From positions 1-13,057 of the forward strand of contig CAYGLV010000065.1 in assembly GCA_964351025.1 (NCBI GenBank): DNA of 13,057 nucleotides, read 5' to 3'. The notes under the pieces were generated by a model. The model saw only the letters and a list, made by a program, of their open reading frames with translations, searched no databases and had not been told where the DNA came from. The DNA is from CAYGLV01 sp964351025 (lineage in GTDB: Bacteria > Actinomycetota > Thermoleophilia > Gaiellales > Gaiellaceae). This document shows, piece by piece, positions 6,558-12,086 of the stretch. Numbering within the stretch: the first letter of the stretch is position 1; each line of letters starts with the position of its first letter. The translations under genes and the position numbers were made by a program.

Positions 6558-7298
6558 CTACGCCGGGCTCTCGCGGCGGACGATGCGGGCGCCGCTCGAC
6601 TGGGCGAGCGCCTTGATCACGATCTCGTCGACATTCACGTGGAGGGGGCGCGTGAGAGCGAACACGACGCAGTCGGCGACGTCGTCGGGTGTCAACGGAT
6701 CGAGGCCCGCGTACACCGCCTTTGCCTGCTCGGCGTCCCCCTTGAAACGGACGAGCGAGAACTCCGTCTCGACGAGCCCCGCGTCGACGGTCGTGACGCG
6801 GATCGGGCGGCCGAGCAGATCCTCGCGCAGCGCATACGTGAAGCCACGCTCGGCGAACTTGGCGGCGATGTACGACGCGCCACTCGGGTACGCCTGCCGG
6901 CCCGCAACGGAGCCCATGTTGACGATGTGCCCGCCGTCGCGAATGTGCGGCAGGCAGAGCCGCGTCATCCGCAGCAGGCCGCTCACGTTCGTCTCGATCA
7001 CCGTGCGCTCGTCCTCCTCGGCCGACTCCCAGATCGGCACGCGACCGAGCGCGAGACCCGCGTTGTTGAACAGGATGTCCACGCCGCCGCCGAGCCGCGC
7101 GACCGCCTCCGCGACAAAAGTTGCGCAGCTCTCGGGATCGGTCACGTCGAGCGGGAGCGCGATCTCCGTCTCCAGCCGCTCGACCCGGCGTGCGCCGCCC
7201 GCAACGAGGGCGCCCGCCTCGGCGAGCTTGCGCGCGGTCGCGGCCCCGATGCCCGAAGAGGCGCCGGTGACGATCGCTGTCCTGCCCACGAGGCTCAT
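6558..7298 (-). CDS. YdfG-like short-chain dehydrogenase/reductase
   Basis: A 246-residue classical SDR. It shows the cofactor loop TGASSGIG (11-18), NNAG (78-81), and the catalytic Ser130, Tyr143 and Lys147 (SYIAAK). The Ala-Arg-Arg after the second strand (ARR, 36-38) favours NADP. The second half (GLVETEFSLVRFKGD, LTPDDVADCV, RPLHVNVDEIVIK) closely follows the YdfG type, known as NADP-dependent 3-hydroxy acid dehydrogenase acting on serine or L-allo-threonine and reducing malonic semialdehyde; I infer a similar reaction. The frame stays open upstream to 7406, but that would extend 36 residues deep into the cation transporter gene and precede the conserved start MSLVGRTAIVTG. ATG 7298 overlaps the transporter's stop as ATGA, so it was chosen. 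A TACGCT box 6 nt upstream (plus 7305-7310) might give a separate leaderless transcript. Confidence 0.92.
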   Translation of the reverse strand: MSLVGRTAIVTGASSGIGAATARKLAEAGALVAGGARRVERLETEIALPLDVTDPESCATFVAEAVARLGGGVDILFNNAGLALGRVPIWESAEEDERTVIETNVSGLLRMTRLCLPHIRDGGHIVNMGSVAGRQAYPSGASYIAAKFAERGFTYALREDLLGRPIRVTTVDAGLVETEFSLVRFKGDAEQAKAVYAGLDPLTPDDVADCVVFALTRPLHVNVDEIVIKALAQSSGARIVRRESPA

Positions 7299-8182
7299 CG
7301 AGCCAGCGTAACGAGTCCCGGCCGGTGCTCGACCTGCAACGTGGTGTGATCGAGGCCGAAGCGCTCGCGGAGGAGCGCGTCCAGCTCGAGCCGGATCCGA
7401 TGGCAATCCGCACCGGCCTCCACCAGCACGTGCGCCGAGAGCGCGGGGAAGCCCGAGGTGATCGTCCAGATGTGGAGATCGTGTACCTCCACCACGCCCG
7501 CGTGAGCGGCCAGCGCCGCGCCGACCTCCTCCGCACTCATCCCGTCCGGCGTCGCCTCGAGCAGGATCGCAACGGACTCCCGCAGCACCACGACCGAGCT
7601 GCCGAGCACGAGCACTCCGATCCCGAGCGACACCAGCGCATCGGCCCGCTCCCAGCCCGTCGCGAGCACGACGACTGCGGCCGCAATCACCCCGAACGAG
7701 GAGAGGAGATCGGCGAGCACGTGCCTCAGGGCGGCGCGCACGTTGAGGCTGTCGCTGCCCGCGCGGTGGAGCACCCTCGCCGCCGCGACGTTGACCGCGA
7801 GCCCTGCGAGCCCGATCGCGAGCACCCAGCCGCCGCGCACCTCAGGGGGGTCGGAGAGCCTCCGGCCGGCCTCGACGAAGATCCAGATCGCGAGAGCGAC
7901 AAGGCCGGCACCGTTGGCGAGCGCGGCGAGGACCTCGGCGCGGCGCCAGCCGAACGAGCGTTGCGGCGACGACGGGCGGCCCGCGAGCCAGACGGCCCCA
8001 AGCGCCAGTGCCAGAGCGCCCGCGTCGGTGACCATGTGACCGGCGTCCGCGATGAGCGCGAGCGAGCCCGCGGCGATCCCGCCGACGACCTCCACGCCGG
8101 CGAAGGCGAGCACGAGCGAGAGCGCGCCGCCGAGCGCCCGCCGGTCGGTGTCAAGCCTGCGCCCGTGCTCGTGCGCGTGCAC
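7295..8182 (-). CDS. Cation diffusion facilitator (CzcD/ZitB-like Zn2+ exporter)
   Basis: A 295-residue inner-membrane transporter of the CDF family, proton-coupled efflux of Zn2+ or similar divalent metals. Six hydrophobic segments lie between about residues 17 and 205. The intramembrane metal site is visible as HxxxD in TM2 (His49, Asp53 of DAGHMVTDAG) and HxxxD in TM5 (His154, Asp158 of RHVLADLLSS); the H/D pattern fits zinc-type CDFs. The cytosolic C-terminal domain has VEVHDLHIWT (His234, His237) and His251, as in the zinc-sensing domain. The N-terminus MHAHEHG is a small histidine cluster. I take GTG 8182 as the start: it lies 10 nt after the cyclophilin stop, whereas the longer open frame would run into that gene with unrelated sequence. 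The Shine-Dalgarno is weak (GGGG). It ends in the ATGA overlap with the dehydrogenase. Confidence 0.9.
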   Translation of the reverse strand: MHAHEHGRRLDTDRRALGGALSLVLAFAGVEVVGGIAAGSLALIADAGHMVTDAGALALALGAVWLAGRPSSPQRSFGWRRAEVLAALANGAGLVALAIWIFVEAGRRLSDPPEVRGGWVLAIGLAGLAVNVAAARVLHRAGSDSLNVRAALRHVLADLLSSFGVIAAAVVVLATGWERADALVSLGIGVLVLGSSVVVLRESVAILLEATPDGMSAEEVGAALAAHAGVVEVHDLHIWTITSGFPALSAHVLVEAGADCHRIRLELDALLRERFGLDHTTLQVEHRPGLVTLAR

Positions 8183-8192
8183 CGCGCCCCGT

Positions 8193-8648
8193 CTAGGAGA
8201 GTTCGATGCGCTCGAGCGTGACGGGCGTGAGCGGCATGTCGCGGCCGTCACGCTCGACGAGCGAGATGCGGTCGACGACGTCCAGCCCACTCGTGACGCG
8301 CCCGAACACGGTGTGCTTACCGTCGAGCCAGGGGGTCGCCTCGGCCGTCACGATGAAGAACTGGCTGCCGTTCGTGTTCGGGCCCGCGTTCGCCATCGCG
8401 AGCGCGCCCCGCGTGACCAGATGCGCGTTGAACTCGTCCTCGAACTTGTAGCCTGGGCCGCCCGTGCCGGTGCCCTGAGGGCAGCCGCCCTGGATCATGA
8501 AGTCGGGGATCACGCGATGGAAGATCAGCCCGTCGTAGAAGCCCTCCCCGACGAGCTTCGTGAAGTTCTCGACCGTCTTCGGCGCCTCGCCCGGATAGAG
8601 CTCGAGCTCGATCGCACCTTCGCTGGTGTGAAGCGTCGCGTGTGTCAT
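8193..8648 (-). CDS. Cyclophilin-type peptidyl-prolyl cis-trans isomerase
   Basis: A 151-residue cyclophilin that catalyses proline cis-trans isomerisation. Active-site residues are all present: Arg45 in FHRVIPDFMIQGG with Gln53, the substrate-pocket NGSQFFI (about 93-99), Trp107 in ATPWLDGKHTVFG and His112. No signal peptide or lipobox, so it is a compact cytosolic form like PpiB. The ATG overlaps the M48 protease stop as ATGA, and 10 nt separate its stop from the transporter start. An open frame continues far upstream in the same frame, but that sequence is Arg/Ala-rich, antiparallel noise over the protease gene; MTHATLHTSEGAIELEL is the normal family N-terminus. Folding help in an envelope or protease operon is plausible but not shown. 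Confidence 0.95.
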   Translation of the reverse strand: MTHATLHTSEGAIELELYPGEAPKTVENFTKLVGEGFYDGLIFHRVIPDFMIQGGCPQGTGTGGPGYKFEDEFNAHLVTRGALAMANAGPNTNGSQFFIVTAEATPWLDGKHTVFGRVTSGLDVVDRISLVERDGRDMPLTPVTLERIELS

Positions 8649-9769
8649 GCAGGCACCGTAGCCGACCGGGCTACTCGTCGCGCCGCCTCCAGCCGCTCCG
8701 GCACGGTGGGGTGGGTGAAGAGCCAGAGATAGAGCGGCCGCGGCGGCGCAGGATCGGCGAGATTCACCTTCGAGAGCAGCGCGAATGCCGACTCGAAGGC
8801 GGCGAGGTCGCCCACCTGCTCGAGCGCGAACCGGTCGCACTCGTACTCCCAGTGCCGCGAAAGAGCCGACTGGAAGGGCGCCGCGGCGAGGCCGGCCACG
8901 GTCGCGAGCAGCAGCAGGAAGGGAGCGATGCGAGGATCGCCGGGTCCGGACGCTCCCAGCGCGGCGAGCAGCCCGTCCCAGTGCACCAGCCCCCAGAGCG
9001 CGACGGCGAGCCCCGCCGCTCCGGACATCGCCAGCACTGTCTCCTGGGCAACGTGGCGATAGCGGCGGTGGCCGAGCTCGTGCGCCACGACGATCTCGAG
9101 CTCGTGGAGGGTCGCGCGCTCGACCAGCGTGTCGAAGAGGACAACACGGCGGGTCGAGCCAAGGCCGGAAACGTACGCGTTCACCTTGCGCGTGCGCCGG
9201 CTGGCGTCGGCGACGAGGACGTCGCGCACCGGAACTCCGGCACGCGACGCGAAGGTGCGCAGCGCCTCGGCCAGCTCCGTGTCGGCGAGAGGGTGGAAGC
9301 GGTTGAAGATCGGCTCGAGCAGGACCGGCGCGACGAACGAAAGCCCGACGACGAGGAGCGCGGCGCCCGGAGCAGCGAGCGCGAGCCAGGCCGAGGGCGC
9401 CGCGTGCACCGTCGCGGTGAGGCCTAGCACGGACCCGGCCGCCAGCGTCCCGCCGACGACGAGTGTCTTCAGCCGGTCGCCCGCGAATCCGGCCACGGTC
9501 TGGGTCGAGAGGCCGAACCGCCGCTCGTGCGCGACATCCCGCCAGAGCGCAACAGGCAGCCGCACGAGCGCCGAGAGGCCGACGGCGAGGAACGCCAGGA
9601 GGGGCGCCGCCGCCCACCAGGGCAACGCGTCGACGGTGCGGTAGAGCCCGTCCCCCGCCGCCGAGAACGCGAGCAGCGAGAGCGCTGCAACACCGAGCGC
9701 GATGTCGGCGACGAGCGCGCGATACCGCGGCCGGTGATAGCTCCGTGCATCCTGAATCGGTTCGCTCAC
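8645..9769 (-). CDS. M48 family zinc metalloprotease (Ste24/CAAX-protease-like)
   Basis: A 374-residue integral-membrane M48 peptidase. Hydrophobic segments near residues 20-38, 50-70, 100-125, 128-150 and two after the active site resemble Ste24. The zinc site is HELGH (His230, Glu231, His234) with the third ligand in EYECD (Glu308, with Asp312). The segments ADASRRTRKVNAYVSGLG and RRVVLFDTL match the Ste24 class, which cleaves in or at the membrane (prenylated a-factor in yeast; quality control in bacteria such as HtpX relatives). The chosen GTG at 9769 lies 7 nt after GGGGA, about 24 nt from a candidate -10; an upstream in-frame ATG at 9826 would add 19 residues across the regulatory gap. 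It is first in a coupled cluster with cyclophilin, cation exporter and SDR. The zinc exporter in the same cluster may matter for this zinc enzyme. Confidence 0.9.
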   Translation of the reverse strand: MSEPIQDARSYHRPRYRALVADIALGVAALSLLAFSAAGDGLYRTVDALPWWAAAPLLAFLAVGLSALVRLPVALWRDVAHERRFGLSTQTVAGFAGDRLKTLVVGGTLAAGSVLGLTATVHAAPSAWLALAAPGAALLVVGLSFVAPVLLEPIFNRFHPLADTELAEALRTFASRAGVPVRDVLVADASRRTRKVNAYVSGLGSTRRVVLFDTLVERATLHELEIVVAHELGHRRYRHVAQETVLAMSGAAGLAVALWGLVHWDGLLAALGASGPGDPRIAPFLLLLATVAGLAAAPFQSALSRHWEYECDRFALEQVGDLAAFESAFALLSKVNLADPAPPRPLYLWLFTHPTVPERLEAARRVARSATVPA

Positions 9770-9792
9770 AGTCAGTTCCCCACCGCCTAAAC

Positions 9793-9800
9793 TTATCGGC
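9793..9800 (-). promoter_or_regulatory. Candidate sigma-28-type -10 box for the M48 operon
   Basis: Read on the minus strand this is GCCGATAA, identical to the -10 consensus of FliA/SigD/WhiG-class sigma factors, 23 nt upstream of the protease GTG. Transcription from it would leave a short leader containing the GGGGA ribosome site. At the expected -35 position only TGGA is found (consensus TAAA), so the element is half convincing. The overlapping TAAGTT (plus 9790-9795) could instead act as an ordinary -10. Confidence 0.35.
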
Positions 9801-9812
9801 GCGACGGCCGAT
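9795..9812. promoter_or_regulatory. Inverted repeat in the divergent M48/GntR gap
   Basis: ATCGGC (9795-9800), spacer GCGACG, GCCGAT (9807-9812): a perfect 6-bp dyad in the 62-bp gap between divergently transcribed genes. It overlaps the candidate sigma-28 -10 and could be an operator, or just the by-product of two opposing GCCGAT boxes (the plus-strand arm reads GCCGATCC). Confidence 0.35.
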
Positions 9813-9831
9813 CCCTCCAGGGGCATGCGTC

Positions 9832-10614
9832 ATGGTCGCGACGCGGAGCCTGAAGAACTGGCCCCAGAGCGAGCCGGATCGCTTGCAGGGCGAGTCCTTC
9901 TACACTCAGCATGTGCCCACGCTGATCAGCACCAAGGCCGACGACGTCGCGCTCGCGCTCGAGCAGGCGATCGTCTCGGGTGACATCGCGCCCGGAACCG
10001 TGCTGCGGCAGGAGCAGCTGTCGGAGCGCTTTGCGGTCAGCCGGACTCCGATCCGCGAGGCACTTCGCCGCCTCGCCGCGCTCGGGCTCGTCTCCTTCGA
10101 GCCGAACCGCGGCGTGCGTGTGCGAACGCTGACGCACAAGGAGCTGCGCGAGGCGTTCCTCGTCCGCGCCGAGCTCGAGAGCCTGGCGACCGAGATCGCA
10201 GCCGGCAAGTTCACGCGCGCGGATCTCGAGGAGCTCGAGGCGAAGGAGGACCGTTTTGCCCGGCTGACCGACGAGCTCCGCGGTCGAGCCGCCGCAGACG
10301 TCGACCGCGACCGGCTCGTCACCGACTGGGTGCGCGCGAACCACGCGTTTCACGACGTGATCTACCGCGTCGCCGGCATGCCGCTCGTCGAGCGCCTGGC
10401 CAAGAGCGCGCGCTTCTCCGGCTCCGCCGCCTGGGCGCCGACCGACGCATCCCAGCTCGACGAGCTCTACCGCGCGAACGAGCGCCAGCACAGGGCGATC
10501 ATCGAGGCGCTCGCCGCCGGCAGCGCGGCCGGAGCGCGGGCGCTCGCACGCGAGCACGTGCTCTCCTCGGGGAACCTGCTCGAGCGGATCCTGGCGCAGC
10601 CCGCGTCGCTCTGA
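9832..10614 (+). CDS. GntR family regulator with FCD ligand-binding domain
   Basis: A transcription factor of the FadR/FCD branch of GntR. A winged helix-turn-helix occupies about residues 36-102 (GTVLRQEQLSERFAVSRTPIREALRRL). An all-helical FCD effector domain follows (about 103-245), with the metal-ligand pattern N170xxxH174, His220 and His242; such domains usually bind a small carboxylate. The given ATG (260 residues) has AGGGG 8 nt upstream. However, its first 27 residues are unlike the family. GTG at 9913 gives a 233-residue protein with a typical start and sits 6 nt after TACACT (9901-9906), so a leaderless GTG start is a real alternative. The gene lies 125 nt upstream of aceA, whose promoter carries repeated GGATCCGAA palindromes. 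The simplest reading is that it represses or activates aceA in response to a two- to four-carbon acid (inference). No such site precedes its own gene. Confidence 0.92.
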   Translation: MVATRSLKNWPQSEPDRLQGESFYTQHVPTLISTKADDVALALEQAIVSGDIAPGTVLRQEQLSERFAVSRTPIREALRRLAALGLVSFEPNRGVRVRTLTHKELREAFLVRAELESLATEIAAGKFTRADLEELEAKEDRFARLTDELRGRAAADVDRDRLVTDWVRANHAFHDVIYRVAGMPLVERLAKSARFSGSAAWAPTDASQLDELYRANERQHRAIIEALAAGSAAGARALAREHVLSSGNLLERILAQPASL

Positions 10615-10622
10615 GCCCCGCT

Positions 10623-10656
10623 TCCGAACGCAGCTAGTTTGGATTCCGGATCCGAA
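10623..10656 (+). promoter_or_regulatory. Upstream operator O1 and extra half-site
   Basis: TTCCGGATCCGAA (10644-10656) is a near-perfect version of the palindrome TTCGGATCCGAA found twice more downstream, centred about 60 bp before the predicted transcription start. It can also be read as a 20-bp imperfect dyad, 10638-10657, with 7 of 10 matching pairs. A lone TCCGAA half-site lies at 10623-10628. Confidence 0.55.
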
Positions 10657-10674
10657 AACGTCGCGAAAGCGGGG

Positions 10675-10703
10675 TTGCGCCCACCCTGTGGCGCATCTAG
10701 GAT
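10675..10703 (+). promoter_or_regulatory. aceA promoter (-35 TTGCGC, 17 bp, -10 TAGGAT)
   Basis: TTGCGC at 10675-10680 and TAGGAT at 10698-10703 are separated by exactly 17 bp, a strong actinobacterial housekeeping promoter. Predicted start of transcription is near 10710, leaving a leader of about 30 nt with AAGGAG (10729-10734) 5 nt before the GTG. Alternative -10-like hexamers TATCTT (10709-10714) and TAACTT (10715-10720) lack a -35 at proper distance. Confidence 0.65.
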
Positions 10704-10708
10704 CCGAA
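10700..10708 (+). promoter_or_regulatory. Operator copy O2 overlapping the -10
   Basis: The second GGATCCGAA, with only the right half of the palindrome well kept. It shares bases with the -10 TAGGAT, so a protein bound here would block polymerase. Its centre is 52 bp from O1 and 22 bp from O3, about 5 and 2 helical turns. Confidence 0.6.
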
Positions 10709-10717
10709 TATCTTTAA

Positions 10718-10731
10718 CTTCGGATCCGAAG
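10718..10731 (+). promoter_or_regulatory. Operator copy O3: perfect 14-bp palindrome
   Basis: CTTCGGATCCGAAG is a perfect 14-bp palindrome just downstream of the predicted transcription start. Its right arm merges with the ribosome site AAGGAG (10729-10734). In DNA it is a likely regulator site; in RNA its arms could also partly occlude the ribosome site, though the stem would have no loop and should be weak. Confidence 0.65.
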
Positions 10732-10739
10732 GAGTACCT

Positions 10740-12053
10740 GTGAGCGATCAGCACCTGAACGGGAACCGCCCGCCCCCCACGGGCGAGGCCGTCGAGCTCG
10801 AGCGCTCGTGGGCCGAGGACGCGCGCTGGCGCGGGATCGAGCGCGACTACACGGCCGAGCAGGTGATCCGGCTCCGCGGTTCCGTGCGGATCGAGCACTC
10901 ACTCGCACGGCTCGGCGCGGAGCGGCTCTGGAAGCTCCTCCACACCGAGGACTACGTCAACGCGCTCGGTGCGCTCTCCGGCGGCCAGGCCGTGCAGATG
11001 GTCAAGGCGGGCCTGAAGGCGATCTATCTCTCCGGCTGGCAGGTCGCGGCCGACGCGAACCTCGCCGGCGCCGTCTACCCCGACCAGAGCCTCTACCCCT
11101 CGAACAGCGTGCCCGCCACGGTCCGGCGCCTGAACAACGCGCTCCTGCGCGCCGATCAGATCGAGTGGTCCGAAGGCGTGCACGAGCGGCACTGGCTCGT
11201 CCCGATTCTCGCCGACGCCGAAGCCGGCTTCGGCGGCGCGCTCAACTCCTTCGAGCTGATGCGGCAGATGATCGAGGCCGGCGCCGCGGGGGTTCATTAC
11301 GAGGACCAGCTCGCGGCCGAGAAGAAGTGCGGCCACCTCGGCGGCAAGGTGCTCGTTCCGACCGGCCAGTTCATCCGCACGCTCGGTGCGGCGCGCCTCG
11401 CGGCCGACGTCTCGGACGTGCCGACGGTCCTCGTCGCCCGGACCGACGCCGACGCGGCGACGCTGCTCACCTCCGACGTGGACGAGCGCGACGCCGAGTT
11501 CGTCACCGGCGAGCGGACGCTCGAGGGCTTCTACCACGTCCGCGCCGGGATCGACGCGGCGATCGCGCGCGGGCTCGCCTACGCGCCGTACGCCGACCTC
11601 GTCTGGATGGAGACGTCGAAGCCGACCCTCGAGGAGGCGCGCACGTTCGCGGAGGCGATCCACGCCGAGTTCCCCGGCAAGCTGCTCGCCTACAACTGCT
11701 CGCCGTCGTTCAACTGGCGCAAGCACCTCGACGACGACACGATCGCCCGCTTCCAGCGGGAGCTCGGAGCGATGGGCTACAAGTTCCAGTTCATCACTCT
11801 GGCCGGCTTCCACGCGCTCAACGCCTCGATGTTCGAGCTCGCGCGCGGCTACGCCGAGGAGGGGATGTCCGCGTATGTCCGGCTCCAGGAGCACGAGTTC
11901 GCGCTCGAGGAGCAGGGCTACACGGCAACCCGCCACCAGCGCGAGGTCGGCGCCGGCTGGTTCGACGAGATCGCGCAGGCGATTTCGGGCGGCCAGAGCT
12001 CGACGCTCGCCCTCAAGGGCTCGACCGAAGAGGCGCAGTTCGAGGCGGTCTGA
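10740..12053 (+). CDS. aceA: Isocitrate lyase
   Basis: Isocitrate lyase, 437 residues, splits isocitrate into succinate and glyoxylate: the first step of the glyoxylate shunt, needed for growth on acetate, fatty acids or ethanol. The catalytic loop KKCGH (195-199, with Cys197), the following GGKVLVPT, VLVARTDADAA, YNCSPSFNW and the late ITLAGFHALN block are all intact. The length equals that of the common bacterial (ICL1-type) enzyme of about 430 residues, without the insert of the longer ICL2 form. It starts at GTG after AAGGAG with 5-nt spacing. No malate synthase lies within the window. Regulation is probably by the adjacent GntR/FCD protein through the palindromes in the promoter. The stop is 33 nt from the end of the convergent secreted-protein gene, with no clear terminator between. 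Confidence 0.97.
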   Translation: MSDQHLNGNRPPPTGEAVELERSWAEDARWRGIERDYTAEQVIRLRGSVRIEHSLARLGAERLWKLLHTEDYVNALGALSGGQAVQMVKAGLKAIYLSGWQVAADANLAGAVYPDQSLYPSNSVPATVRRLNNALLRADQIEWSEGVHERHWLVPILADAEAGFGGALNSFELMRQMIEAGAAGVHYEDQLAAEKKCGHLGGKVLVPTGQFIRTLGAARLAADVSDVPTVLVARTDADAATLLTSDVDERDAEFVTGERTLEGFYHVRAGIDAAIARGLAYAPYADLVWMETSKPTLEEARTFAEAIHAEFPGKLLAYNCSPSFNWRKHLDDDTIARFQRELGAMGYKFQFITLAGFHALNASMFELARGYAEEGMSAYVRLQEHEFALEEQGYTATRHQREVGAGWFDEIAQAISGGQSSTLALKGSTEEAQFEAV

Positions 12054-12086
12054 GCGGCTGATTCGCCCAAGACGCGCTGACGTCTC

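Noticed and set aside
7299..7406. N-terminal extension of 36 residues on the short-chain dehydrogenase.
   Set aside because: It would lie within the transporter gene and precede a standard SDR N-terminus; ATG 7298 has an ATGA overlap typical of coupling.
9883..9906. TTGCAG paired with TACACT as a full -35/-10 promoter for the GntR gene.
   Set aside because: The spacer is only 12 bp, too short; only the -10-like box is retained as a possibility.
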